DNA of 64,000 nt from an uncultured Glaciecola sp. GTDB taxonomy: Bacteria > Pseudomonadota > Gammaproteobacteria > Enterobacterales > Alteromonadaceae. Each line of letters starts with the position of its first letter. Within the stretch, counting starts at the first letter, position 1. The stretch covers positions 124,001 to 188,000 of the forward strand of contig NZ_CALJHY010000011.1 of the NCBI RefSeq assembly GCF_937770335.1. The letters run 5' to 3'. A model generated the notes under the pieces. The model did no database searches. It worked only from the letters and a program-made list of their open reading frames with translations, and had not been told where the DNA came from. A program made the translations under genes and the position numbers. Below, piece by piece: positions 39,721 to 49,230 of this stretch.

Positions 39721-40647
39721 CTAGGGTTCAAGCACTGATATAGGGTCTGAGTACTTTGGTTTACCTTGCATAATCGATATCTCTACACGTCTATTTCTGC
39801 TGCGTGATTCAGGTGTGTCGTCCTCCTCCATAGGCTGAGTGGATGCTTTACCGACTATTTTCATTCTAGCTTCATCGAATCCGCGTGCTTTACGTAATTC
39901 TTCAGCAACGGCAACCGCTCTTTGTGCCGACAAATCCCAGTTAGACCGATATAACTCATTCGAAATCTGTACATTATCACTGTGTCCTGTGACTTCAATT
40001 TCACCTGGCATATCCACTAGAAGCTCACCTATGTTGCGAATAACGGGTTTAAACTGCGGTTGTAAAAAAGCAGAACCAGCAGAGAAAGACCCAGTTTCTC
40101 GTATTCTAATGACAATTTGCTGTCCTAAATTTTCAACATCGACCGCACCATCTTTGATTTCTTTTTGTAGTAAATTTTCTATTTTTTTCGTGTTTTTCTC
40201 GCTTTGTGCTTTGCTGGCAGCCGCCGCCGCAGATGCAGCAGTTTGACTTGCGGTTTGAGCTGACTGTCCGCCCCTAAACGAACCACGTTGTTTTTGTCTA
40301 CCCCCGGCATCGTCTTCTTCGCCGTCTTGGAAGTTCAACATCGGCTTAGTAATTTCTTGAGTTATTTGCTGCACTGTATCTATAGGCGTGGGGTCTGGTT
40401 TACCTGGTCGGAACTCCATTGCAATGACACTGGTCCCTTTGGGGATATCTTTTAATTCAATTTTATTCTGAACACCAAATGCAAACTTCATTGAACCGGC
40501 TATTTGTTTAAACTTCCTCACGTCCATTTCAGAAAACGAAAGCAGTAAAACGAAAAAGCACATTAGCAACGACATTAAGTCTGCAAAAGTTCCCATCCAC
40601 TGAGGTAGGCCTTCGGGCGGACATCTTGGGCATTCGTCATCGTCCAC
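39721..40647 (-). CDS. pomB: Flagellar motor stator protein PomB (MotB family)
   Basis: The 308-aa protein has a short cytoplasmic N-terminus, one membrane helix (MGTFADLMSLLMCFFVLLLSF) with the ion-binding Asp, and a C-terminal OmpA-like peptidoglycan-binding domain (VTGHSDNVQI, then SAQRAVAVAEELRK, RSRNRRVEISI). A low-complexity Ala-Ser-Gln stretch (QTASQTAASAAAAASKAQ) joins the two. With PomA it forms the Na+-type stator. It starts one base before the pomA stop, as TAATG-type overlap. Confidence 0.92.
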   Translation of the reverse strand: MDDDECPRCPPEGLPQWMGTFADLMSLLMCFFVLLLSFSEMDVRKFKQIAGSMKFAFGVQNKIELKDIPKGTSVIAMEFRPGKPDPTPIDTVQQITQEITKPMLNFQDGEEDDAGGRQKQRGSFRGGQSAQTASQTAASAAAAASKAQSEKNTKKIENLLQKEIKDGAVDVENLGQQIVIRIRETGSFSAGSAFLQPQFKPVIRNIGELLVDMPGEIEVTGHSDNVQISNELYRSNWDLSAQRAVAVAEELRKARGFDEARMKIVGKASTQPMEEDDTPESRSRNRRVEISIMQGKPKYSDPISVLEP

Positions 40648-41408
40648 TATTCTGTTTCCCCATTATTGCGTCTTCCCTCAGCAATATAGCCTTTTAAAAC
40701 ACCTTCAATAACACGCGGGTTTTGTCCATCGGCAATACCCAAGATGCCATCCAGAATAAGCCGTTGGTTCAACTTCTCTTCAGATGCCCGCACGCCTAAT
40801 TTAAAAGCGATAGGTAGACATATGATATTAGCTAAAAAAGCGCCATATAATGTCGTTAATAGCGCAACTGCCATTGCAGGACCAATTGCTTTTGGGTCAT
40901 CCATGTTGGATAGCATCGCAACTAAACCAATCAAGGTACCAATCATGCCCATCGCTGGTGCCACTCCACCTAAGGATTTAAAGATTTCAGAGCCAGCATC
41001 ATGACGCTCACTCGTATTAATAATATCTTTGCCCATCGTTATTCTGACTACTTCAACATCGTGGCCGTCAACTAGCATGTCGACGCCTTTTTGCATAAAC
41101 GCGTTATCTATGACTGCTTCTTCTAATGCTAGGAATCCTCCTTTGCGAGCAGCATCGGCCATTTCAACCACTTTTTCGATTAATTCTTGAGGTTTCTGAA
41201 TTTTGAACATGAATGCTTTAGCCGCTACTTTTCCTGCACCTAAAAATTGCCCAAGAGGATATTGCGAGAGAACAACAAACACGGAGCCACCAAATACAAT
41301 AAATATTGAAGGTACGTTTATAAACGTCCCTAAATCGCCGCCTAAAACCATTGCCATTAAGACAAAACAGATGGCTCCGATCATACCGATGAGGGTTGCT
41401 AAATCCAC
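40647..41408 (-). CDS. pomA: Flagellar motor stator protein PomA (MotA family)
   Basis: The 253-aa protein has four membrane helices: two at the N-terminus (DLATLIGMIGAICFVLMAMVL, IPSIFIVFGGSVFVVLSQYP), and two after the cytoplasmic loop (APAMGMIGTLIGLVAML, MAVALLTTLYGAFLANIICLPIA). It is the sodium-type stator as in Vibrio and Shewanella. The gene order pomB-pomA next to xseB-ispA-dxs is the one known from Vibrio. Confidence 0.93.
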   Translation of the reverse strand: MDLATLIGMIGAICFVLMAMVLGGDLGTFINVPSIFIVFGGSVFVVLSQYPLGQFLGAGKVAAKAFMFKIQKPQELIEKVVEMADAARKGGFLALEEAVIDNAFMQKGVDMLVDGHDVEVVRITMGKDIINTSERHDAGSEIFKSLGGVAPAMGMIGTLIGLVAMLSNMDDPKAIGPAMAVALLTTLYGAFLANIICLPIAFKLGVRASEEKLNQRLILDGILGIADGQNPRVIEGVLKGYIAEGRRNNGETE

Positions 41409-41671
41409 GTACTGCTCCTATTAATGATGTTGTTTAGAAATTTGCTAACGTTATTGACAAGTAGTCTACCTGCAAAGCTCAAATACGCAGTATCGGTTTC
41501 AATACCATTGTATCCTCGACTAATGACAGACTACAAAAGTGTTAACGGCATAAATACTGAAAGCTTTACTGAAATAGCAATATTTTTGCTCATATTTGGG
41601 CAAATTAATTGACCTTGAATCGACCCTCAGTTATGGTTCCGCTCAGGCATTTACAAATAAAATTGAAGTTA

Positions 41672-41905
41672 ATGACAGATCAAAAAACATCCTTTGAAGC
41701 TGCTATGCAAGAGCTGGAAGAAATTGTCGTAGAAATGGAAAAAGGTGATATTCCTTTAGAGGACTCACTAAAGAAGTTTGAACGCGGTATTCAATTAGCA
41801 AGGCAAAGCCAACAACAGTTAAAAGCTGCTGAGCAAAAAGTACAGATACTAATGCAATCAAACGGCGACGAAACACTTACTGATTTCGAAAGTGATGAGC
41901 TTTAG
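41672..41905 (+). CDS. xseB: Exodeoxyribonuclease VII small subunit
   Basis: The 77-aa helical protein binds XseA to form exonuclease VII. SFEAAMQELEEIVVEMEKGDIPLEDSLKKFERGI is the typical start. ATG at 41672 gives the normal length (E. coli 80 aa); the frame is open 21 codons further up. It is 5 bp before ispA. Confidence 0.95.
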   Translation: MTDQKTSFEAAMQELEEIVVEMEKGDIPLEDSLKKFERGIQLARQSQQQLKAAEQKVQILMQSNGDETLTDFESDEL

Positions 41906-41910
41906 CAATT

Positions 41911-42801
41911 ATGTCTTTATCGACCATTCAACAAGCCTTACAAATCCGCATTGACCGCAAGCTAGAGTGCTTTATTGAGCAACAAACACAAGCTGCCGAT
42001 CAACTTATCGGAGCAATGAAATACAGTCTTTTTGGCGGTGGTAAACGCATACGTCCGTTATTGCTGTCTATTGTAGGTAATATGTTGGGCGCGGATGAAG
42101 ACGACCTTGATGTTGCGAGTATGTCGGTCGAGTGTATTCATGCTTACTCCTTAATTCATGACGACTTACCAGCCATGGATAATGATGCATTGCGCCGAGG
42201 AAAGCCAACAAGTCATATACAGTATGGCGAGGCAACTGCAATTTTAGCCGGTGACGCACTGCAAACTCTTGCCTTTGAAATCATATTAAACCATCCACTG
42301 TCTGAAAAAAATGATCTAAAACGAATTGATATGGCAAAAGTAATTGCAAAGGCGTCTGGCGTGAACGGCATGTGTGCTGGTCAGAGCATTGATTTAATTG
42401 CTACCGGTAATGAAATATCGCTAGAACAACTAACTCAACTTCATCAGTTAAAAACAGGCGCATTGTTAATCGCGTGTGTGTCTTTAGCAACAATACTTGC
42501 CCCGCAAATATCAGATGAGCACACTCAATTATTACAAAAATACGCCAGTAATATCGGTCTCGCGTTTCAAGTACAAGACGATATTTTAGACGTAGTATCA
42601 GACAGTGAAACCTTAGGTAAACCTCAGGGTTCAGATACAGCATTAGATAAGAATACATTTGTCTCTCATCTTGGTTTAGAAGGGTCGCAAAAGTTTTTAC
42701 AAAAATTGCATAATGAGGCATTACAAGCAATTAAGGATTTACCTTACAATACAGAGCAACTGCAAGCGTTTACGGACTATTTAGTTTCGCGAAGATATTA
42801 G
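41911..42801 (+). CDS. ispA: Farnesyl diphosphate synthase (geranyltranstransferase)
   Basis: The 296-aa prenyl transferase makes farnesyl diphosphate from IPP and DMAPP. Both Asp-rich motifs are present: first HDDLPAMDND (near residue 84), second QDDILDVV (near residue 223), with GGKRIRP upstream. It follows xseB by 5 bp and precedes dxs, so the gene set supplies isoprenoid precursors. Confidence 0.95.
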   Translation: MSLSTIQQALQIRIDRKLECFIEQQTQAADQLIGAMKYSLFGGGKRIRPLLLSIVGNMLGADEDDLDVASMSVECIHAYSLIHDDLPAMDNDALRRGKPTSHIQYGEATAILAGDALQTLAFEIILNHPLSEKNDLKRIDMAKVIAKASGVNGMCAGQSIDLIATGNEISLEQLTQLHQLKTGALLIACVSLATILAPQISDEHTQLLQKYASNIGLAFQVQDDILDVVSDSETLGKPQGSDTALDKNTFVSHLGLEGSQKFLQKLHNEALQAIKDLPYNTEQLQAFTDYLVSRRY

Positions 42802-42899
42802 TAGTAAAAACCTAGCTTTCGCGGAAAAAGCACAAAGCCCATACCTAAGTAAGCGAATTAGGAACGGTAAAAGACAGCTTTGTCACTCATCAACAATGC

Positions 42900-42905
42900 T
42901 ATAAT
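42900..42905 (+). promoter_or_regulatory. Extended -10 promoter upstream of dxs
   Basis: TGCTATAAT (TG at 42897-42898, TATAAT at 42900-42905) lies 43 bp before the dxs start. No clear -35 is at 17 bp, as expected for extended -10 promoters. dxs may thus be expressed separately from xseB-ispA. Confidence 0.5.
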
Positions 42906-42947
42906 CGCAATAGTACGCGATAACACTGATAGAAGATAAAATAAATA

Positions 42948-44807
42948 ATGACGTTAAACCTAGCTGATTATCCAAATTTAGCGAAAGCAAACATACCAGA
43001 AGAGTTACGCAAATTACCCAAAGACTCTTTGACCAAAATTGCAGACGAATTGCGACGCTACTTGCTTGATAGCGTAAGTTTAAGCAGCGGTCATTTTGCA
43101 TCCGGTTTGGGCACCGTAGAGTTAACAGTAGCGCTTCATTACGTTTACAACACCCCCTTCGATCGCGTGGTTTGGGACGTGGGCCATCAGGCTTACCCAC
43201 ACAAAATCTTAACGGGTCGGCGTGACAGAATGACAACCATTCGTCAAAAAGGCGGATTACACCCCTTTCCTTGGCCCCCTGAAAGTGAATACGATACATT
43301 TGCCGTTGGCCATTCTTCAACGTCAATTAGTGCTGCATTAGGTATGGCTATTGCCGCCGAACAAGAAGATAAAGGGCGTAAAGTCGTTGCCGTGATCGGT
43401 GATGGGGCGATGACAGCAGGTATTGCATTTGAAGCATTAAATCACGCTGGTGACATAGGCGAAGACATGGTGGTTATCTTAAACGATAACGAAATGTCGA
43501 TATCCGAAAATGTAGGTGCATTAAACAGCCATCTGGCTCGTCTTTTGACTGGCAATTTCTTCAATAGCATTAGAGATGGTGGAAAAAAACTGCTAAGCAG
43601 TGTGCCCCCAATCAAAGACTTTGCAAGCAGAGCTGAAGAACATATTAAAGGCATGGTTGTACCTGGAACTATTTTTGAAGAATTAGGTTTTAATTACTTT
43701 GGGCCTATTGATGGTCATGATGTGCATGCGATTGTCGACACATTAACCAATATTCGCAAAATGTCAGGACCGAAAATCTTGCATGTCGTTACAAAAAAGG
43801 GAAAAGGCTATGAATTAGCTGAGCAAGACCCTATCAAGTGGCATGCCGTTCCCAAGTTTAATCACTTAGACCACAAGTTACCCAAGGCAGCTCCCAGCTC
43901 TCCAAACTTCTCTGCAATATTCGGCAAGTGGTTGTGCGACATGGCACAAGTAGATAACAATTTAATGGCTATCACACCAGCAATGCGAGAAGGGTCTGGT
44001 ATGGTCGAATTTTCTCAGCGCTTCCCAAAGCAATACTTTGATGTTGCAATTGCCGAACAGCATGCAGTAACACTTGCCGCAGGAATGGCACGAGAAGGTA
44101 AAAATGTCATCGTCGCTATTTACTCTACTTTTTTACAACGAGCATATGATCAGTTAATCCATGACGTTGCTATACAAGAATTACCGGTCTTGTTTGCTAT
44201 TGATCGCGCAGGGCTTGTCGGTGCAGATGGCCCAACCCATCAGGGTGCGTTTGATATAAGTTTTCTTCGTTGCATTCCTAATATGATCATAATGACACCT
44301 TCAGATGAAGTTGAATGCCGCAACATGTTATATACCGGCCACCAAGCGGCTAAGCCAGCCGCTGTAAGATATCCACGAGGATCAGGTACAGGCATTGATG
44401 CCACCGGCGATATGCAATTATTAGAAATAGGTAAAGCAAAGACGGTAAGAAAGGGTAACAAAGTTGCAATCCTCAACTTCGGCACATTAATGCCTTATGC
44501 GGCTGAAGCCGCAGAGCAGTTAAACGCAACGTTAATTGATATGCGTTTTGTGAAGCCCCTGGATGAGGCTGCATTGGTTGAGGCTGCTAAGCGGCATGAG
44601 CTACTAGTAACACTAGAAGATGGCGCTATCGCGGGCGGCGCTGGCGGTGGTGTTGCCGAAGCGCTATTTAAACATAAGCTCACTCCAAACTTAATTCAGT
44701 TAGGTTTGCCAGACGAATTTATTATGCAGGGAACTCAGCAAGAAATGTATACGGAGTTAGGCTTAGATACTAAAGGTATTCTGGCAGCAGTCGCTGCGAA
44801 TAGCTAA
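42948..44807 (+). CDS. dxs: 1-deoxy-D-xylulose-5-phosphate synthase
   Basis: The 619-aa thiamine diphosphate enzyme condenses pyruvate with glyceraldehyde 3-phosphate, the first step of the MEP pathway. The TPP motif GDGAMTAG...NDN (near residues 151-183), [14 protein letters not shown], and the transketolase-type second half with [14 protein letters not shown] are seen. Length equals E. coli Dxs (620 aa). It is followed by a hairpin, then by the convergent pgpA gene. Confidence 0.97.
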   Translation: MTLNLADYPNLAKANIPEELRKLPKDSLTKIADELRRYLLDSVSLSSGHFASGLGTVELTVALHYVYNTPFDRVVWDVGHQAYPHKILTGRRDRMTTIRQKGGLHPFPWPPESEYDTFAVGHSSTSISAALGMAIAAEQEDKGRKVVAVIGDGAMTAGIAFEALNHAGDIGEDMVVILNDNEMSISENVGALNSHLARLLTGNFFNSIRDGGKKLLSSVPPIKDFASRAEEHIKGMVVPGTIFEELGFNYFGPIDGHDVHAIVDTLTNIRKMSGPKILHVVTKKGKGYELAEQDPIKWHAVPKFNHLDHKLPKAAPSSPNFSAIFGKWLCDMAQVDNNLMAITPAMREGSGMVEFSQRFPKQYFDVAIAEQHAVTLAAGMAREGKNVIVAIYSTFLQRAYDQLIHDVAIQELPVLFAIDRAGLVGADGPTHQGAFDISFLRCIPNMIIMTPSDEVECRNMLYTGHQAAKPAAVRYPRGSGTGIDATGDMQLLEIGKAKTVRKGNKVAILNFGTLMPYAAEAAEQLNATLIDMRFVKPLDEAALVEAAKRHELLVTLEDGAIAGGAGGGVAEALFKHKLTPNLIQLGLPDEFIMQGTQQEMYTELGLDTKGILAAVAANS

Positions 44808-44816
44808 TTTAGGTGT

Positions 44817-44838
44817 GTGCGATATAATATTATCGCAC
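44817..44838 (+). terminator. Hairpin after dxs
   Basis: GTGCGATA (44817-44824) and TATCGCAC (44831-44838) form a perfect 8-bp stem with a 6-base loop, 10 bp after the stop codon. Only TTT follows, so it is a weak terminator or a protective hairpin. Confidence 0.5.
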
Positions 44839-44891
44839 TTTGCTCTATAAACGTTGCCATACGTTATTTTATGTCACGCCTATAACTTCAA

Positions 44892-45383
44892 TTATAGAAT
44901 ATCCGATATGAAATACAATATTCCGTGTAAACTAGCACATGCAATTGCACCAGCTACAATATCATCTATCATAATTCCAAAACCGCCGTGTACACGTCTG
45001 TCAAGTACACTAATTGGCCAAGGTTTTAGAATATCAAAAAAACGAAAGAGCAAAAAACCCAGCAATAATGAAAGTGGATTAAGAGGAATGGCAATAAAAG
45101 TCACCATCATGCCGGCTATTTCGTCCCATACAATCGAGCCATGATCATGCATTTTTAGATCACGAGCTGTTTTTCCGCAGAGATAGATACCCACCAAGGA
45201 GCTAATGACAGTAATAAAGATAAAAACTTCTAGACTGACAAAACTCATCGCAAACAGAAGAGGTAGTGCTGACAGTGAGCCAAATGTACCTGGCATCATT
45301 GGTACTAAGCCTGAACCAAAACCCAATGCCAAAAAGTGCACAGGATTTTTCATGCTAACTCTTTGACGTAAGCTTTTATCCAT
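44892..45383 (-). CDS. pgpA: Phosphatidylglycerophosphatase A
   Basis: The 163-aa membrane enzyme removes phosphate from phosphatidylglycerophosphate to give phosphatidylglycerol. The N-terminal FGSGLVPMMPGTFGSL and IVWDEIAGMMVTF are typical, as is the later DRRVHGGFGIMIDD. Four hydrophobic helices are seen. It starts on the thiL stop (TAATG) and ends the glyA-to-pgpA gene row. Confidence 0.94.
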   Translation of the reverse strand: MDKSLRQRVSMKNPVHFLALGFGSGLVPMMPGTFGSLSALPLLFAMSFVSLEVFIFITVISSLVGIYLCGKTARDLKMHDHGSIVWDEIAGMMVTFIAIPLNPLSLLLGFLLFRFFDILKPWPISVLDRRVHGGFGIMIDDIVAGAIACASLHGILYFISDIL

Positions 45384-46357
45384 TAGGCGAAGTGCTCAAA
45401 GCCGAGTTTATTTGATTCAAACTCGAACGATTTTTCGTTAAGCCTAAGGTCGATCTTGCCAGTTGCACCGGTAATTTGTCCGATGCAAGTCACTCGAATA
45501 TCGTAACTTGCCAATGCCGTTTCAATATGGACTCTTTGCTCCTCAGGAACAGTGAACAGTAATTCATAGTCGTCACCCGCGGTGGCTGCATAGGTAATGA
45601 CATCGGTTACGTTTTCAATATTTGCTCTAATGGCTTCTGAAATAGGCAACTTATCAAGGTGCACCAAAGCACCTACATTAGATCGCGAAATAACCTGTTT
45701 TAAATCTTGTACAAGCCCGTCAGATATATCAATACAGGATGTCGCAACACGTCTAAGCGTTGTGCCTGCAAGAACTCTAGGGGTGGGAAAACAATGTCTA
45801 TTTTTCAAATAGGAAGCATGCTCGGGATTGCTTACTTTGATTTTATTTTTGAGTAGATCTAAGCCAACGCCAGCATCACCTAAGGAACCGGTGACTAATA
45901 ACCAGTCGCCAGGGCCTGCGCCACTTCGTGTTATCTGATTATTATCAGGTATGAAGCCTTGTGCGGTGATAGTAATACTTAGAGGTCCTTGAACGGTGTC
46001 ACCACCAATCAATTGAAAGGAAAAATAGTGGCTAAGACTGTGAATCTTCTCCGAAAAGGCTTTAACCCAGCTTTCATCAATACTGGGCAGTGATAATGAT
46101 AAGCTTATCCAAGCAGGCTCTGCTCCCATTGCAGCAAGATCACTTAAATTCACTGCAACTGCTTTATGGGCGATTGATTCAGCTGCAGTTCCAGGAAGAA
46201 AATGAACACCTTCAACTAGTGTATCTGTTGTTGTAACTACGCATTGCCCCACAGGAACTTTAGTTACTGCCGCATCATCTCCAATGCCCAGCAATACATC
46301 TTTACGAACATGGCCACCTTTGGCAAAATATTTACCAATCAAATCAAACTCTTTCAC
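45383..46357 (-). CDS. thiL: Thiamine-monophosphate kinase
   Basis: The 324-aa kinase makes thiamine diphosphate from thiamine monophosphate. GIGDDAAV near the start holds the Mg/ATP Asp residues; VNLSDLAAMGAEP, GGDTVQG and DISDGLVQDL follow as in PurM/ThiL proteins. It lies 4 bp after nusB, with pgpA overlapping its end. Confidence 0.95.
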   Translation of the reverse strand: MKEFDLIGKYFAKGGHVRKDVLLGIGDDAAVTKVPVGQCVVTTTDTLVEGVHFLPGTAAESIAHKAVAVNLSDLAAMGAEPAWISLSLSLPSIDESWVKAFSEKIHSLSHYFSFQLIGGDTVQGPLSITITAQGFIPDNNQITRSGAGPGDWLLVTGSLGDAGVGLDLLKNKIKVSNPEHASYLKNRHCFPTPRVLAGTTLRRVATSCIDISDGLVQDLKQVISRSNVGALVHLDKLPISEAIRANIENVTDVITYAATAGDDYELLFTVPEEQRVHIETALASYDIRVTCIGQITGATGKIDLRLNEKSFEFESNKLGFEHFA

Positions 46358-46361
46358 TACA

Positions 46362-46784
46362 TTAACTTCTTTCGTCTTTTCGAAGTGTTTTAACGGCTTT
46401 ATCTAACACGCCATTGACAAACTTATGACTCTCTTCCGCACCAAACGTTTTGGCTAACTCAATTGACTCATTAATAACAACTTTATAAGGAGTGTCAAAA
46501 CGTTCAACTAATTCTAGCGTCGCTAAGCGTAGAATCGCCTTTTCAACTGGGTCAAGCTCTTCAGGCAAACGACCTAAATAGGGCTTAATCGCCTTATCTA
46601 ACTCCTCTGTTCTTTGTGCGACTCCGCGCAACAGAGCTTGAAAGTATTCCATATCCACTTTTTGCATATTATTGGTGGTAGCAATACTGAGTTCTATTTG
46701 TTCTATAGGGTTGCCACTCATTTGCCAACCATACAAACCTTGAACTGCTAGCTCTCTAGCTTTGCGTCGTGCAGCAGGTTTCAC
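46362..46784 (-). CDS. nusB: Transcription antitermination factor NusB
   Basis: The 140-aa all-helical protein binds boxA RNA with NusE (S10) in rRNA antitermination; the rRNA operon of this window has two such boxes. RRKARELAVQGLYGWQ at the start and the C-terminal NESIELAKTFGAEESHKFVNGVLDK are typical. It starts directly after the ribH stop. Confidence 0.96.
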   Translation of the reverse strand: MKPAARRKARELAVQGLYGWQMSGNPIEQIELSIATTNNMQKVDMEYFQALLRGVAQRTEELDKAIKPYLGRLPEELDPVEKAILRLATLELVERFDTPYKVVINESIELAKTFGAEESHKFVNGVLDKAVKTLRKDERS

Positions 46785-47261
46785 TTAGTTCGCCTCTTCA
46801 ATAGCGCTGATAACGTTAACCATTTCCAGAGCGCATAATGCAGCCTCAGAACCTTTGTTACCTGCTTTAGTACCTGAACGCTCGATGGCTTGCTCAATAC
46901 TTTCCGTAGTGATGACGCCAAATGCAATTGGAATACCTGCTTCCAGGGCCACTTTCGCCAAGCCTGCATTACATTCACCAGCAACGAATTCAAAGTGTGG
47001 AGTACCACCACGAATGACTGCACCTAGTGCAATAATCGCATCATATTTATTTTTTTCAGCAAGCTTTTTAGCAACTATTGGTAATTCATAGGCGCCTGGC
47101 ACTCTAACCACTGTAACGTCATCAGTGTTAACTTCGCCGTAGCGCTCGAGTGTATCTAATGCACCATCCAACAAACTCTCAACTACAAAACCGTTAAAGC
47201 GTGCTACAACAATGGCAAATTTCTTACCAGTCGCTCGAATATTACCTTCAATTTCTATCAT
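46785..47261 (-). CDS. ribH: 6,7-dimethyl-8-ribityllumazine synthase
   Basis: The 158-aa enzyme condenses the pyrimidine from RibD with the butanone phosphate from Rib[46 protein letters not shown] and [24 protein letters not shown] are standard. ATG at 47261 is preceded by GGAGAG; the frame is open 12 codons further up. Fits E. coli RibE/RibH in length (156 aa). Confidence 0.96.
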   Translation of the reverse strand: MIEIEGNIRATGKKFAIVVARFNGFVVESLLDGALDTLERYGEVNTDDVTVVRVPGAYELPIVAKKLAEKNKYDAIIALGAVIRGGTPHFEFVAGECNAGLAKVALEAGIPIAFGVITTESIEQAIERSGTKAGNKGSEAALCALEMVNVISAIEEAN

Positions 47262-47328
47262 TTTGCTCTCCAAAAAAATCGGCGCGAAGTATACCATAAA
47301 TCACGCAAAGATTAATTGTTATAAGGGT

Positions 47329-48435
47329 TTATTTTTTGTCGTAAATGTATTCGACCACTTCTAGACCAAATCCAGACAATGCAGAATATTTAATTGGCTT
47401 ACTCAATAAACGCATCTGTTTAATACCAAGGCTTGAAAGTATTTGTGAGCCGACACCGACCGTACGTGATGACCCTTCCCATGTCTTTCCTTCAGCAACT
47501 TCGTCGTTATCTTCTGCTTGGAACTGTTTGACTTGCGAAATGATGTCTTCTTTTTTACCTAATAGGACTAGCACACCACCCTCTGTATTGATGCGTTGCA
47601 TCGATTCAGATAAAGGCATTGAGCGGTTAACCGCTCTAGTGGAGCTCAGTAGATCACTCAAGGTATTGTGCAAATGTACCCGTACTAAGGTAGGTTTATT
47701 TTCAACAATTTCGCCCTTTTTAAGTGCAAAATGAATTTGTTCATCAATCACATCTTTAAATGTAATCAGTTCAAAATCGCCATAAGCAGTGGGTAAATTG
47801 CACGTCGCCACTTTCTCAATAGTTGTTTCGTTTAAATTTCTATATTCGATAAGATCAGCAATTGTACCAACCTTTAAGTTATGTTTTTTAGCAAATACTT
47901 CAAGCTCAGGTCGTCTCGCCATGGTGCCGTCATCGTTAAGTATTTCAACGATAACAGACGCAGGTTCACAACCTGCCATTCGGGCCAAATCAACACCCGC
48001 TTCAGTATGGCCCGCCCTATTGAGCACACCACCTTCTTTAGCAATCAAGGGAAATATATGACCAGGTTGCACGATGTCTTTCGCAATAGCATCTGAGCTG
48101 ACTGCAGCAAGAATGGTTTTTGCTCTGTCGGCGGCAGAGATGCCAGTTGTCACGCCTTCTGCCGCTTCAATCGACACAGTAAAGTTAGTAGAGAATTGGG
48201 CATTATTGTTGTCTACCATCAAAGGTAACTTCAACAATTTGCAACGCTCGGCAGTCATAGGTAAACACACTAATCCACGTGCGTGGGTGACCATAAAGTT
48301 AATCGCTTCTGGCGTAACATGCTCAGCTGCCATAATCAGATCACCTTCGTTTTCTCGATCCTCATCGTCCATCAAAATAACCATTTTGCCTAATTTGATG
48401 TCTTCGATAATTTCCTGTGTTGTGTTCAACGCCAT
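47329..48435 (-). CDS. ribBA: RibBA-type protein with a degenerate GTP cyclohydrolase II half
   Basis: The 368-aa protein has a complete DHBP synthase domain (residues 1-205): [40 protein letters not shown] and PASVIVEI, which makes the butanone phosphate from ribulose 5-phosphate. The C-terminal half looks like GTP cyclohydrolase II, but the zinc-binding region, normally C-x10-C-x-C, reads [16 protein letters not shown] and has no cysteine. The [10 protein letters not shown] and GFGLEVVEY parts remain. Such hybrids have been called RibBX. So only the RibB activity is expected; a separate RibA must exist. Confidence 0.92.
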   Translation of the reverse strand: MALNTTQEIIEDIKLGKMVILMDDEDRENEGDLIMAAEHVTPEAINFMVTHARGLVCLPMTAERCKLLKLPLMVDNNNAQFSTNFTVSIEAAEGVTTGISAADRAKTILAAVSSDAIAKDIVQPGHIFPLIAKEGGVLNRAGHTEAGVDLARMAGCEPASVIVEILNDDGTMARRPELEVFAKKHNLKVGTIADLIEYRNLNETTIEKVATCNLPTAYGDFELITFKDVIDEQIHFALKKGEIVENKPTLVRVHLHNTLSDLLSSTRAVNRSMPLSESMQRINTEGGVLVLLGKKEDIISQVKQFQAEDNDEVAEGKTWEGSSRTVGVGSQILSSLGIKQMRLLSKPIKYSALSGFGLEVVEYIYDKK

Positions 48436-48538
48436 TACATTTCTCTTCGTTTTTTTGTAAATATTCTGAAAGCATGCTTTCTTGATTTCGCTCTTACTCT
48501 TTGTTCTAGACTAAATTATGAACTTAGTGCAAGTGAGT

Positions 48539-49198
48539 CTATTTCAAGTAGCCATGTTCAGCTAAAAAGGCCATGCTAATATCTTGTTTTTCTTCTTGTG
48601 CTGCTTTATCGCCTAGCATTAATCGTTCTAAATACCGTGCGATGAGATCAACTTCTAAATTGACTTTAGTACCGGTTGTGTAAGTTCCAATGACCGTTTC
48701 TTCTAATGTATGAGGTATTAACCACAACATAAAGGCAGCACCTTTAACTTCATTTACAGTTAAACTTACGCCGTCAACAGTAATTGAGCCTTTATGGGCA
48801 ATATACTTAGCTAATTCATCTGGCGCTTTGACCCAAACTTCGACATATCGCTCGTGGTCAGTAACAGACAGAACTTCGCCTACACCATCGACATGACCAC
48901 TGACAATGTGGCCACCAAATCGGGTGTCGGCACGCATTGCTTTTTCAAGATTCACTTCACTACCACCCGTATAATTAGCAAAGCCTGTGTATTTTATAGT
49001 TTCAGACGAGACATCAACGCTATAATAGTGCGCACCGAAATCAACGACTGTTAAACAAACTCCATTAGTGGAGATACTATCACCTAAAGCGACGTCGCTC
49101 ATATCGAGCTTTCCTGTTTCTACAGTTAAGCGAATATCATCGCCATGATTGACCAATGACTTAATCGTTCCCTTGGCTTCTATGATCCCAGTAAACAT
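48539..49198 (-). CDS. ribE: Riboflavin synthase alpha chain
   Basis: The 219-aa enzyme dismutates two lumazines to riboflavin. It has two similar lumazine-binding halves: MFTGIIEAKGTIKS at the start with SISTNGVCLTV, and GHVDGVGEV with TVDGVSLTVNEV in the second half. The enzyme lies between ribD and ribBA. Also called ribC in E. coli. Confidence 0.96.
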   Translation of the reverse strand: MFTGIIEAKGTIKSLVNHGDDIRLTVETGKLDMSDVALGDSISTNGVCLTVVDFGAHYYSVDVSSETIKYTGFANYTGGSEVNLEKAMRADTRFGGHIVSGHVDGVGEVLSVTDHERYVEVWVKAPDELAKYIAHKGSITVDGVSLTVNEVKGAAFMLWLIPHTLEETVIGTYTTGTKVNLEVDLIARYLERLMLGDKAAQEEKQDISMAFLAEHGYLK

Positions 49199-49230
49199 TT
49201 ACCGATGCTCCCAATACTGTTGAATTGTTG

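Noticed and set aside
41424..41612. 62-codon frame upstream of xseB
   Set aside because: No ribosome binding site and no family; it lies in the promoter region of two divergent operons.
48436..48538. Possible FMN riboswitch before ribBA
   Set aside because: The gap is only about 100 bp and shows none of the conserved RFN helices; the genes seem to be read through from nrdR-ribD.
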